Assembly (NCBI GenBank): GCA_900768265.1
Contig: CAAGCF010000036.1
Location: 62,001-126,000 of the forward strand
Source: an uncultured Collinsella sp.
GTDB taxonomy: Bacteria; Actinomycetota; Coriobacteriia; Coriobacteriales; Coriobacteriaceae
Reading direction: 5' to 3'
DNA: 64,000 nt
The position numbers were made by a program, and so were the translations under genes. The notes under the pieces were generated by a model. It worked only from the letters and a program-made list of their open reading frames with translations, did no database searches and was not told where the DNA came from. Below are positions 16,786 through 25,389 of the stretch, one piece after another. The first letter of the stretch is position 1. Each line of letters opens with the position of its first letter.

Positions 16786-16846
16786 TGTAGCCGCGGGCGC
16801 CAGCAGCTGCGATAATGCAAGCAACCTACCCGATTGCGAGGTTACC

Positions 16847-17179
16847 ATGCTCACCAAAGAAGAACTGCCTCCCTGCCCCGTCGCTACGTGTTTTCAGCTC
16901 TTTGGCAACAAGTGGAAAATCTATATCATCCAGCAGCTCATTGAGCAGCCCCTGGGCTTCAACGCGCTACATCGCTCTATTCCCGGCATCAGTCAAAAGG
17001 TGCTCTCGTCAAACCTAAAGGAAATGGATGCCGCGGGACTTATCACGCGCACCGTCATTCCCGAAACGCCCATCCGTACCGAATACGCGCTGAGCGAGCT
17101 GGGTCAAAGCCTTATGCCCATCATCGATTCTCTTGTGGAATGGGGCACCGACTACCAGCAGCTTGTGCGAAGCTCCTAG
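16847..17179 (+). CDS. HxlR-family winged-helix regulator
   Basis: This 110-residue regulator has the HxlR pattern CPVATCFQLFGNKWKIYII (Cys10, Cys15), FNALHRSIPGISQKVLSSNL for DNA recognition and a wing ending YALSELGQSL. HxlR relatives such as YodB and HypR sense quinones, aldehydes or disulfide stress through the N-terminal cysteine. It diverges from the ACGX operon and so is the leading candidate for its control. It also precedes the macrodomain-sirtuin pair by 141 bp on the same strand. Which operon it controls is not decided by sequence. Confidence 0.88.
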   Translation: MLTKEELPPCPVATCFQLFGNKWKIYIIQQLIEQPLGFNALHRSIPGISQKVLSSNLKEMDAAGLITRTVIPETPIRTEYALSELGQSLMPIIDSLVEWGTDYQQLVRSS

Positions 17180-17320
17180 CAGCTACGGGCTTTTGCAAAT
17201 TGAGCGCCGTGGGGCATACCGCTCCACGGCGCTTACCTTTTTGTGCCTTCTTTTGAAGAAGCGGTCCGGGTTGCACACTGCTGTCAAACACGCCCAACTC
17301 AATTGGACAGGAGGTCAGCC

Positions 17321-18106
17321 ATGAATCAAGCCGAGCGTCGTATTTGGCTTATCAATGCATTGCTCAACGAGCGAGCGGACGGACGCGGCATTGCCGTTCC
17401 CACCGGAGCCGGCGAGCAGCGTGATTTGCTCAGGGCCCTTATGAACGTGCGGTCGCCCGAAGCGCTCGCGACAGAGGTGCTCGATATCCAAGATGCCTAC
17501 TTGCAGCAGCGGCTTGTTGAGCGCGGCGGCGCAACCGATGCCGGCACGCTTCCCTACTGCAATCGCATTGCCGTCTGGCGTGGCGACATCACGCTGCTTA
17601 AGGCCGACGCCATCGTCAACGCCGCCAACAGCCAAATGCTCGGCTGTTTTGTGCCGGGACACCACTGCATCGACAATGCCATCCACACATACGCCGGCAC
17701 GCAGCTGCGCCTGACGTGCGCCAGCCTCATGTGTAAACAGGGGCATGAGGAACCGACCGCATGCGTCAAGGTCACGCCAGCCTTTAACCTGCCCAGCAGT
17801 CATATCTTCCACACCGTCGGTCCCATCGTGCCCAACCATAAGCCTGGCCCGCGCGAGGAACTGCTACTGCGCCGTTGCTACACCAGCTGCCTGGAAGAAG
17901 CGACGAGCCGAAAGCTCGACACGCTTGCCTTCTGCTGCATTTCGACGGGCGTCTTTGGCTATCCCCAACAAGCCGCCGCGCGCGTTACCATCGATGCCGT
18001 TCGTCATCATCTAGACCATAACGACCCCAACCTTAAGGTGATCTTCAATGTTTTTCTCGCGTCTGACGAGTCAATCTACCGCGACCTTCTCCAAGCAGAT
18101 CGCTAA
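17321..18106 (+). CDS. Zn-type macrodomain ADP-ribosyl hydrolase
   Basis: This 261-residue protein has an N-terminal helical extension (about 1-85) and then a macrodomain with WRGDITLLKADAIVNAANS. The insert GCFVPGHHCIDNAIH supplies the Cys/His/Cys zinc ligands of the Zn-Macro subgroup. These enzymes remove ADP-ribose from proteins modified by the SirTM sirtuin encoded with them. GGAGGT lies just before ATG 17321. Its last 59 bases overlap the sirtuin gene, so the two are expressed together. Confidence 0.9.
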   Translation: MNQAERRIWLINALLNERADGRGIAVPTGAGEQRDLLRALMNVRSPEALATEVLDIQDAYLQQRLVERGGATDAGTLPYCNRIAVWRGDITLLKADAIVNAANSQMLGCFVPGHHCIDNAIHTYAGTQLRLTCASLMCKQGHEEPTACVKVTPAFNLPSSHIFHTVGPIVPNHKPGPREELLLRRCYTSCLEEATSRKLDTLAFCCISTGVFGYPQQAAARVTIDAVRHHLDHNDPNLKVIFNVFLASDESIYRDLLQADR

Positions 18107-18932
18107 GCTCCGAGCCGCACTCGATGCATCCGACGCCGTGATAATCGGCGCCGGCGCGGGTCTTTCCACCGCGGCTGGCTACGCCTACGCGGGAGAGCGC
18201 TTCGAGAAACTCTTTGGCGACTTCGCCGCACGCTACGGCTTTACCGACATGTACTCCGGCGGTTTCTACCCCTATGACTCCCTCGAGGAATACTGGGCAT
18301 TTTGGAGCCGCTATATCATGTGCAACCGATATGACCCCATACCCAAGCCCATCTACGAACAGCTTTTGGGCCTGCTGCGCGACCGAGATTACTTTGTGCT
18401 GACCACAAACGTAGACCATTGCTTCCAACGCGCCGGTTTCGATAAACAGCGACTCTTTTACACGCAGGGCGACTATGGTCTATTCCAGTGTAGCAAGCCC
18501 TGCTGTCAGGAAACTTGGGACAACGAAGAGCTCGTACATTACATGGTCGCCGCCCAAGAAGACCTGCGCATTCCTTCTGCGCTAGTGCCCCGTTGCCCCC
18601 ATTGCGGCTCCCCGCTCACGATGAACCTGCACGCCGACGATACGTTTGTGCAGGATAAGGGCTGGTATGCCGCGGCCGACCGTTACCAAGATTTCCTGCG
18701 CCGCCACAGCAATATGCGCATCCTGTTCTTGGAGCTTGGTGTGGGCGGCAACACGCCCGTCATCATCAAGTACCCGTTTTGGCAGATGACTGCCAAAAAC
18801 GAGCGCGCAACGTACACATGCGTCAATTTTGGCGAGGCAGTCGCTCCGGCAGAAATCGCCGATCGCAGCATTCTAATCAACGCCGACGCAGGGCGTGTGC
18901 TGGACGCACTTGCCGTCCAAGCCGTCAGATAG
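18048..18932 (+). CDS. SirTM (class M) sirtuin, protein ADP-ribosyltransferase
   Basis: This 294-residue NAD-dependent enzyme has GAGAGLSTAAGY, the TTNVDHCF segment (Asn121) and TQGDYG, where Gln140 stands in place of the usual sirtuin catalytic His. Zinc cysteines CSKPC and CPHC follow. The Gln replacement fits SirTM enzymes that transfer ADP-ribose rather than deacylate. In known operons the target is a lipoylated GcvH-like protein, with an LplA2 ligase beside it; neither is present here. The start overlaps the macrodomain gene by 59 bp and has TTAAGGTG upstream. Confidence 0.88.
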   Translation: MFFSRLTSQSTATFSKQIAKLRAALDASDAVIIGAGAGLSTAAGYAYAGERFEKLFGDFAARYGFTDMYSGGFYPYDSLEEYWAFWSRYIMCNRYDPIPKPIYEQLLGLLRDRDYFVLTTNVDHCFQRAGFDKQRLFYTQGDYGLFQCSKPCCQETWDNEELVHYMVAAQEDLRIPSALVPRCPHCGSPLTMNLHADDTFVQDKGWYAAADRYQDFLRRHSNMRILFLELGVGGNTPVIIKYPFWQMTAKNERATYTCVNFGEAVAPAEIADRSILINADAGRVLDALAVQAVR

Positions 18933-18953
18933 CAAAGGCGATGCTGTCTCACA

Positions 18954-19009
18954 TAGTCGTTGGGGACGTTCTTGAATGACTAGTCGTTAAAGAACGTCCC
19001 CAATGACTA
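18954..19009. repeat. Dispersed inverted repeat, GGGGACGTTCTT family (copy 3)
   Basis: The 20-bp arms TAGTCGTTGGGGACGTTCTT (18954-18973) and AAGAACGTCCCCAATGACTA (18990-19009) pair with one G:T. The 16-bp loop again contains ACTAGT, as at 7601-7656. It lies between convergent gene ends, one base before the stop of the dihydrouridine synthase, and probably helps end both transcripts. Confidence 0.9.
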
Positions 19010-19010
19010 A

Positions 19011-19964
19011 CTAGCCGTGAAAGCGGGCTATGGGCGCCAGAGGCTGCTCGCGAAAGACGCGCTCGACGGCGGCGCGGTATTCGTCGACCTTTTTGGTCTT
19101 GCGCACGATCTTGTGAACGGTAGCGGGATCGGCGAAGGCGCACTTGGCGTAGAACCACCACTCCTTCATGCGAAAGACTGCATTGCCGCCAATCTCATCC
19201 GCATAGGCTGCGAACAGCGTGTCGTGGAAGCGCTGCAGTTCAGTTGCCGTGGCAGTAGGGCCGCCGGCAACCATGCGAGCCAGCGCGGGATTCGCAAGCA
19301 AGCCACGCCCCAACATGACGTGACGCGTTCCGGGATAGGCCTCCACCAGCGCATCCATGTCCTCAAGATCAAAGATGTCGCCGTTGTAGGCCACCGGGAA
19401 CGGCGCCCGCTCCAGCGTCTCGCCGTAAAATTCTTTGCGCGGCGAGCCCGTATAGCGGTCCTTTTGCACGCGCGGATGCACGATCAGCTCCGCCAGCGGC
19501 ATGCGGCAATAGAGGTCGAGCACGCGCTCGTACTCCTCGTCGTTCTCCAGTCCCAGCCTGGTCTTGACCGAGACGGGCAATGGCGAGCGCTCGCACACGT
19601 CGCTCAAGAACACCTCGAGCTCATCCAAGTTGCGCAGAAAGCCCGAACCCTTCCCCTTGGCGACAACCGTACCCGAGGGGCATCCAAGGTTGAGATTAAC
19701 CTCGCGGTAACCCATGTCGGCGAGCACCTGCGCCGCCCACACAAACTCGTCCGCGTTCTTGGACATCAGCTGAGGCACCACGTTAAGCCCCTGGTTATTG
19801 GCGGGATCGACCTCTTTAAACGCCTTGCCGCCAAAGCGGTTGCCTTCGCGCGGCGGCGGCAAAAACGGCGTGTAATAACAATCGAGCGCACCGAAACACT
19901 CCGCATGCACGCGACGGAACACATGCCCGGTAATTCCCTCCATGGGGGCCAGCGAAAGGATCAT
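19011..19964 (-). CDS. dus: tRNA-dihydrouridine synthase
   Basis: This 317-residue FMN TIM-barrel enzyme reduces uridine in the tRNA D-loop. It shows LAPMEGITGHVFRR at the N-terminus, VNLNLGCPSG with the catalytic Cys, VKTRLGL, the VHPRVQKDRYTG loop, AYNGDIF and the phosphate-binding VMLGRGLLANP. The C-terminal helical domain is present. ATG 19964 follows CGAAAGG. Its stop is directly adjacent to the inverted repeat, and a second hairpin family lies upstream of its start. Confidence 0.92.
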   Translation of the reverse strand: MILSLAPMEGITGHVFRRVHAECFGALDCYYTPFLPPPREGNRFGGKAFKEVDPANNQGLNVVPQLMSKNADEFVWAAQVLADMGYREVNLNLGCPSGTVVAKGKGSGFLRNLDELEVFLSDVCERSPLPVSVKTRLGLENDEEYERVLDLYCRMPLAELIVHPRVQKDRYTGSPRKEFYGETLERAPFPVAYNGDIFDLEDMDALVEAYPGTRHVMLGRGLLANPALARMVAGGPTATATELQRFHDTLFAAYADEIGGNAVFRMKEWWFYAKCAFADPATVHKIVRKTKKVDEYRAAVERVFREQPLAPIARFHG

Positions 19965-19987
19965 CTACTCTTCTCTCATATCAACGA

Positions 19988-20018
19988 ATGTGACAAAGGA
20001 ACCGCCCCTTTGTCACAT
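19988..20018. repeat. ATGTGACAAAGG hairpin element (copy 1)
   Basis: Arms ATGTGACAAAGG (19988-19999) and CCTTTGTCACAT (20007-20018) enclose a 7-base loop. The same arms recur at 21883-21915 and 32229-32261, and in decayed form at 25348-25379. This copy is upstream of the dihydrouridine synthase start rather than at a gene end. Confidence 0.85.
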
Positions 20019-20108
20019 GCATTATGCCTTGTGCTTCAGATGATTCACAAGGCAGAGGTAGCTACTTGACGATAATCACCCTTCCATCCGTCGCCTCACG
20101 CAACAAAG

Positions 20109-20280
20109 GTGAATGCTTTTCCGCGAAGTGAACGAGTGAAATCGAGCCCCCGAAACATCGACACTTTTGGAGAGCCATTTCCTGCGGTTTTGTCGCTCAA
20201 ATCCTGCGGTTTTTGCATCCAAAAGTGCGAATGCTTCAGGGGTCCAGAATAGGTCGTTCACTTCTCGGAAAACCATTCAC
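20109..20280. repeat. Long hairpin element A (172 bp)
   Basis: Terminal inverted arms of 27 bp (20109-20135 and 20254-20280) begin GTGAATG and contain TTTTCCG and GAAGTGAACGA, with two mismatches. Inside are paired GCCCCCGAA/TTCAGGGG segments, CACTTTTGG/CCAAAAGTG arms and two direct copies of CCTGCGGTTTT. It is the sister of element B at 21691-21860. There is no ORF or transposase. The region from 19965 to 20507 holds only this element and the hairpin at 19988. Confidence 0.85.
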
Positions 20281-20507
20281 CTTCGATTTGCTGGCGCACA
20301 CAAACAGCGAGAGGCTGTCCCACGATAGCCCCCTTGCGCGTCATTCGCCCCATGATAGCGGCTTCATGCTCTAAAAGATGGCGCCCACGATCAAGCGACC
20401 ACCAACACCACGCCGTTGACACCATGTTTGAATAACAGGCGCCCTCCACTCATCTATACTCAAGAGCGTGTGAGTATCGCCCGAAAACGATGAGAGTCGA
20501 GGCCCCC

Positions 20508-21641
20508 ATGCAGCAGCTCACCGAACAAGAAAAGAAACGCATCCAGCGGTACTGTACATACCCCAAGATCGCAGCGACCGCACTCGTCATGTCGTTCGTA
20601 GCATGTCTGCTCATGCTGCCGCTCCAAATGATCAACGATATCGCGTTCCACCAAAAGGAATTCCAACCCGCGGGCATATATACCGCCATCGCACTCACCG
20701 TAATCGAACTCGCCATCTTTTGCTATTGCGCCCTTGCACCGCGCTTTGGAATGCAGGGCAAACAGTGGAAGGAGCTGCAGAGCAGGCTTGCGGTGGCCCA
20801 GACCAACAAGGACCGTTCCGCGGAGGTCGCCGGCGTGCTCGCCACGCAAGCTGCCGGCCGTCTGCTCAAAAACAGCGATAACGATGCTGCGCGCAACCTG
20901 GGCGGCGCCGCGGAGGTCGCCGGCGCCGTAGGGGCAGTCGCCACGGCGGCAGACGTGTTAGCCGAAACCTCGAGCAATGCCGAGGCCATGGCAAACGCAT
21001 ACGGCGTGACGATTCCAAGCGCCAAAAAGCAGGTCATAGCTCTCGCGGTGGTGCCCGCCATTGTGCTGCTTGGCGCCTACATCCCGCAGTTTGTCCAGGG
21101 AAATAACGAGCTTCAGGCAAGAAAGGGTGCAGCCGCCGAGCAGCTCGCCATCGCGCAAGATGCCTTGGAGCCCGTGTGCGAACGCGTCGCGGTAGACGAC
21201 CCATATGAGTCGTATCACGACTACGGCTACCGCATTATCGGCTATCTGCGCGATAATGACCTCGGCGCTCAAGCAGCCTATGTCTACCTTTCTTTTGATG
21301 CAGACGGCATGCTCACGGACGTCGATTACACCAGTCAGATCGAACCCGAGGCAAGCCTTGCAGACAACCTCGTCCGCGCCGAGCAGGACATCGCGACGCT
21401 CTGCGCCCCGCTCAACGGGCTGGACATTTCCGTTGCCACACCGGGCCTCCTCACGCCATGCAGCCTGTCGGATGAATTTAAACAGGCATTTTTAGCCGGA
21501 TCCCTATATGAAGAAATCAGCATTAAGACGGAGGATGAATCTATCAAGTCGTACTTCACCTTTGACACCGAGCCCAAAGAAGAGTTCGACGAGTACACTC
21601 ATCCGGAAATTAGGCTTATGCTCTCTGCAAAGAAGAGCTAA
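20508..21641 (+). CDS. Hypothetical membrane protein between paired hairpin elements
   Basis: I do not recognise this 377-residue protein. Two hydrophobic helices lie near residues 20-45 and 53-75 (IYTAIALTVIELAIFCYCAL). An Ala/Gly-rich soluble segment follows (GGAAEVAGAVGAVATAADV), then a third helix (QVIALAVVPAIVLLGAYIP, near 178-198) and a C-terminal acidic domain of about 175 residues (YESYHDYGYRIIGYLRDNDL) that would face outside. The C-terminal half could be a ligand or protein interaction domain. ATG 20508 is preferred because GAGG precedes it; ATG 20490 is in frame. It is flanked on both sides by related long hairpins. Confidence 0.7.
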   Translation: MQQLTEQEKKRIQRYCTYPKIAATALVMSFVACLLMLPLQMINDIAFHQKEFQPAGIYTAIALTVIELAIFCYCALAPRFGMQGKQWKELQSRLAVAQTNKDRSAEVAGVLATQAAGRLLKNSDNDAARNLGGAAEVAGAVGAVATAADVLAETSSNAEAMANAYGVTIPSAKKQVIALAVVPAIVLLGAYIPQFVQGNNELQARKGAAAEQLAIAQDALEPVCERVAVDDPYESYHDYGYRIIGYLRDNDLGAQAAYVYLSFDADGMLTDVDYTSQIEPEASLADNLVRAEQDIATLCAPLNGLDISVATPGLLTPCSLSDEFKQAFLAGSLYEEISIKTEDESIKSYFTFDTEPKEEFDEYTHPEIRLMLSAKKS

Positions 21642-21690
21642 AGGCTTACGTTCTGATTTCCGCTCGCGAACGCCGCCAATATAACGAGGT

Positions 21691-21860
21691 CTAATACTTT
21701 TCCAAGAAGTGAACGACCGTTTTTGGACCCCCGAAGCATCGACATTTTCTGACGCCAAAACCGCAGGATTTAACAATCAAAACCGCAGGAAACCGCCTTC
21801 AATAAGTGTTAGCGCTTCGGGGGTCCATTTTGACTCGTTCACTTCTCGGAAAAGTATTAG
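21691..21860. repeat. Long hairpin element B (170 bp)
   Basis: Terminal inverted arms of 26 bp (21691-21716 and 21835-21860) begin CTAATAC, share TTTTCC and GAAGTGAACGA with element A, and have one mismatch. An inner pair GGACCCCCGAAGC (21725-21737) / GCTTCGGGGGTCC (21814-21826) and two copies of AACCGCAGGA lie inside. The inner repeats run opposite to those of element A. It sits 49 bp after the membrane-protein stop. Confidence 0.88.
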
Positions 21861-21882
21861 ACCCCGATTCCGCAAGGCCCTC

Positions 21883-21915
21883 AATGTGACAAAGGGGCTG
21901 TCCCTTTGTCACATT
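21883..21915. repeat. ATGTGACAAAGG hairpin element (copy 2), terminator-like
   Basis: The 14-bp perfect arms AATGTGACAAAGGG (21883-21896) and CCCTTTGTCACATT (21902-21915) enclose the 5-base loop GCTGT. The right arm overlaps the stop codon of the ABC transporter gene on the minus strand, so the element probably defines that mRNA's 3' end. Confidence 0.85.
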
Positions 21916-24900
21916 ATTCGGAGCGCAGGGCCTCCACGGGGTCTTTCTTGGATGCGCTACGGGCCGGCAGCAGGCCGGCGACAACCGTCAGCAGCACCGA
22001 AATCGCGATGAGCACCAACGCATCCTGCACGGGCAGGCTCATCAGGTTGGGTACCTGTTTGGCAGCAAGCGCCCAGGTATTAACCGGGAAACTCACGAGC
22101 ACCACGACGACAATGGCGAAGACGCCGGCAATGAGGCCCTCGATAAAGGTCTCGGCGTTAAACACGTTGGCCACGTTGCGCTTTGACGCGCCGATCGCGC
22201 GCAGGATGCCAATCTCCTTTTTACGTTCCAGTACGCTGATGTAGGTGATGATGCCGATCATGATGGAGCTCACCACCAAGCTGATGCTCACAAATGCGAT
22301 GAGCACCAAGCTGATGGTGTTCACGATGTCGGTTACCGAGCCCATGATGATGCCCATGTAGTCGGTGTACGAGATTGCCTGCTCATCGTGGCCAGCGGCT
22401 TTGACCTGCTTGTTGTACGCGTCGATGTGATCGAGCACGCGCTCCTTGGCCTCAAAGTCGCGCGGGAAAATCTTGACCGAGATGGGGTCCGCCTCGTCCG
22501 CATAGCCCAACGTGGTCAGGTTATTGTCGTAGGTGAGCTTTGACGCCTTGGCATAGCTCATCATGAGCGAACTCAGGTCCTCGGCGTCCATGTTGAAATG
22601 GATGGCACGCGCAAAGGCGCTCGCATCCACACGCATAGCGCTCGCCAGGTTGGCAAAACTCGATGACATCTGCGTCGCCATCTGGCCCATGAGCCCTGCC
22701 GCACCCGCCTTGAGCTGGGACGATACCGTCGACGCTATCTGGTCGCTGATCGTCTTCATGACCTGGTCCATAGCCTGCTGCAGATACGGAGCCAGCTGCT
22801 TTTGCACATAGTCGGTCATCGCCTGCTGCAGGCGCTCGGCCAGGGCATCGCCGCCCAGCGCCCTGAGCTGAGCCAGGCATTGCTGGGCTGCGGCATCATT
22901 CTCAAGATACGACGAGAATGCGGCAGCAAGCTTTGACGCGTCCTTAAGATCATCGGGTGCCAGCGCCTTAAACTGATCAGACTGCAAAAAGCCCTCAAAC
23001 AGCTGGTTGGCTAGTGTTCCCACCTGCTGCATTTGCTCGGGCGTAAGTTCCAGACCGTCAAAGATACCCGAAAAATCTGGGGTTGGCGCTTTGGCCATGA
23101 TGTCGCTGAAGTCGATGTCCTTCCCAATACCCGAAAGGTCAATGTTCAGCCCGGACAAATCGATACCAGAAAGGTCGATACCGCCCGCCGCGCCCGAGAG
23201 TGCAGATGCATCGAACGAGAACGCACTTTTGAGCGCCGCCTCGTCCACGCTGAACATACTGCCCAGATCCACGCCCTGCTTGGCCTCGCCTTGCAGTTCG
23301 TCGAAAGACTTGCCCGTAAAGACATCCGTCTCGGGGTGGGCAAGCTGCTCTTTTACGATCTGCGAATTGGCGGCGCGCTCCATAAGCTGACGAGTCAGTG
23401 CATGCGTATAGGCGATGCCCGGGGACAATGCGCTCGCATTGGCTGTTTCGTTGGGTCGCACCACGCCCACAATACGCACGTCAATACCGTCGGCAACCTT
23501 GGCGGCCATAAAGTCGGCGTCGCCAGACATGTCGGTCCACATGCCGGTCTCTTCGTTTTTACGATAGGCATCGGCCGGCGACAGCACCTTAAACGTCGTG
23601 GACAGTGCATCGTCGTAGGCAAAGTCGGCGCCGGTCTTGGGCGTCTCAACCTTACCATCGGCCGTCATGGCACTGTTAACCAGGTCGTTGAGCTCGTTGA
23701 TATCCAGCGCACCGATGCTGTAGAGCGTGTAGTCGCCCACCGTGCCACGGCTCGAAAGCACCATCATGGCTTCGTTAGCAGACGTGGGCCAATGACCGGC
23801 GACGACATCGTACTGGCTGTCGAGCAAGCTCTGGTCGTCAATCATCTCGTTAAAGACCGAGGTTCCCATGGATTCCATGCTCACCGTTGCCGCCGAGCTC
23901 GCGCCTCCGCTCATGGCCTCGGTCATGGCGTTGGGCACCAGCCGGACAGGCTTCCCATCGCCCTTCCCGGCACGATAGACAACCGGCGATACACCGTAGC
24001 CGTACTGAATGGCGTTGACCTCTTTATCGATGCCATCGCCACCGGCATCGAGCCATGCCTTAAAGCTCGTCATGTCGTTGGACTTAACGCTCGCAAACAT
24101 ATCCTTTACGGCCGTGACCACGGGGATCTTATCGGTTCCCCGAGCCTTGCCGTCGGTGCTGCCGTCGGACAAGCCCTCGTTCTTGGACGTATCGTCATCC
24201 GTGGTCTCCTGTCCGCCCATCATGGACGACAGGTCGTAATCCTGCTTGGAAATGGTGAGCGGGTAACTCGAGAGCGTATCCTCCTCGACCTTTTTGATGT
24301 AGCCGTTTACGCCGTTGGAGAGCGCCAGAATCGCCGCGATACCGATGATGCCGATTGAACCAGCAAAGGCCGTCATAGCCGTACGGCCCTTCTTGGTCAA
24401 AAGGTTTCGCGCCGAAAGCCCCAGCGCTGTCACAAAGCTCATCGAGGTTTTGCGCGTAGGCTTAGCCTCGCGACGCGCGGCATTGGCAACATCAAAGGAA
24501 TCGGAATCGTCGGTGATCTTGCCGTCCGCTAGGTTGACGATGCGCGTGGCGTACTTGTACGCCAGCTCGGGATTGTGCGTGACCATGATGACCAGACGGT
24601 CGCGCGCAACGTCCTTGAGCAAATCCATGACCTGCACGGATGTCGTTGAGTCCAAGGCGCCGGTCGGCTCGTCAGCCAGCACAATCTCGGGATCGTTAAT
24701 CAGGGCGCGGGCGATGGCCACGCGCTGCATCTGGCCGCCCGATAGCTGGCTCGGGCGCTTGTTAACGTGCTCGCCCAGACCGACTGCCTCAAGCGCCTTG
24801 CGTGCACGCTGGCGGCGCTCGGCATGCCCCACGCCCGTGAGCGTAAGCGCCAATTCCACGTTTTCCAAAATGGTCTGATGCGGAATGAGGTTGTAGCTCT

Positions 24901-25168
24901 GAAACACAAAGCCAATGCGATTGTTTCTGTAGGCATCCCAATCGCGGTCGCTGAAGTCCTTGGTCGAGATGCCATCGATCAACAGGTCGCCGGAATCGAA
25001 ATGGTCGAGTCCACCAATGACGTTGAGCATCGTAGTTTTACCCGAACCCGAGGGACCCAGGATGGCTACAAACTCGTTATCGCGAAAAGACAGGCTTACG
25101 CTGTCGAGCGCTACCTGCGTAAACGACTGCGTAACGTACCTTTTGCAAATATCTCTGAGATCCAGCAT
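21914..25168 (-). CDS. Fused MacB-like ABC transporter (ATPase + FtsX permease)
   Basis: This 1084-residue protein starts with a MacB/LolD-type ATPase (residues 1-230: GPSGSGKTT, LSGGQMQRVAIARAL, VLADEPTGALD). A membrane helix (about 270-290, IGIIGIAAILALSNGVNGYI) leads to a very large extracytoplasmic domain (about 300-930). That domain carries a short leucine/glycine repeat (GIDLSGIDLSGLNIDLSG). Three C-terminal FtsX helices follow, with ERKKEIGILRAIGASKRNV between them. MacB-type pumps use mechanotransmission rather than a channel. The substrate is unknown. The start ATG 25168 has GAGAGAGG upstream; a TTG at 25177 leaves no spacing. Confidence 0.9.
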   Translation of the reverse strand: MLDLRDICKRYVTQSFTQVALDSVSLSFRDNEFVAILGPSGSGKTTMLNVIGGLDHFDSGDLLIDGISTKDFSDRDWDAYRNNRIGFVFQSYNLIPHQTILENVELALTLTGVGHAERRQRARKALEAVGLGEHVNKRPSQLSGGQMQRVAIARALINDPEIVLADEPTGALDSTTSVQVMDLLKDVARDRLVIMVTHNPELAYKYATRIVNLADGKITDDSDSFDVANAARREAKPTRKTSMSFVTALGLSARNLLTKKGRTAMTAFAGSIGIIGIAAILALSNGVNGYIKKVEEDTLSSYPLTISKQDYDLSSMMGGQETTDDDTSKNEGLSDGSTDGKARGTDKIPVVTAVKDMFASVKSNDMTSFKAWLDAGGDGIDKEVNAIQYGYGVSPVVYRAGKGDGKPVRLVPNAMTEAMSGGASSAATVSMESMGTSVFNEMIDDQSLLDSQYDVVAGHWPTSANEAMMVLSSRGTVGDYTLYSIGALDINELNDLVNSAMTADGKVETPKTGADFAYDDALSTTFKVLSPADAYRKNEETGMWTDMSGDADFMAAKVADGIDVRIVGVVRPNETANASALSPGIAYTHALTRQLMERAANSQIVKEQLAHPETDVFTGKSFDELQGEAKQGVDLGSMFSVDEAALKSAFSFDASALSGAAGGIDLSGIDLSGLNIDLSGIGKDIDFSDIMAKAPTPDFSGIFDGLELTPEQMQQVGTLANQLFEGFLQSDQFKALAPDDLKDASKLAAAFSSYLENDAAAQQCLAQLRALGGDALAERLQQAMTDYVQKQLAPYLQQAMDQVMKTISDQIASTVSSQLKAGAAGLMGQMATQMSSSFANLASAMRVDASAFARAIHFNMDAEDLSSLMMSYAKASKLTYDNNLTTLGYADEADPISVKIFPRDFEAKERVLDHIDAYNKQVKAAGHDEQAISYTDYMGIIMGSVTDIVNTISLVLIAFVSISLVVSSIMIGIITYISVLERKKEIGILRAIGASKRNVANVFNAETFIEGLIAGVFAIVVVVLVSFPVNTWALAAKQVPNLMSLPVQDALVLIAISVLLTVVAGLLPARSASKKDPVEALRSE

Positions 25169-25347
25169 GGACGGCAACCTCTCTCGCGCGGGCGCGCTCG
25201 CCCGCTCCCCCGCCGTTCACGTTCGGCGCGCTTGTCCTACTCTATCCTCATTTTTGGCCGATACCAGTGAGGAATGTAACGAACCGCGCCAAAAAACGAA
25301 CGGGACAGCACGCCGCATGGCGCACCATCCCGCATATAACATCCCCG

Positions 25348-25379
25348 ATGCGACAAAGAGGCTGTCACTTTGTCACATT
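25348..25379. repeat. ATGTGACAAAGG hairpin element (copy 3, decayed)
   Basis: ATGCGACAAAG and CTTTGTCACAT frame AGGCTGTCA, matching copies 1, 2 and 4 with one arm substitution and a damaged centre. It is 11 bp beyond the stop of the CoA-disulfide reductase gene on the minus strand. Confidence 0.7.
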
Positions 25380-25389
25380 CCAATGCGCG

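Noticed and set aside
20109..21860. Insertion sequence or composite transposon
   Set aside because: No transposase or target duplication is visible and the elements differ at their ends; a non-autonomous element remains possible.
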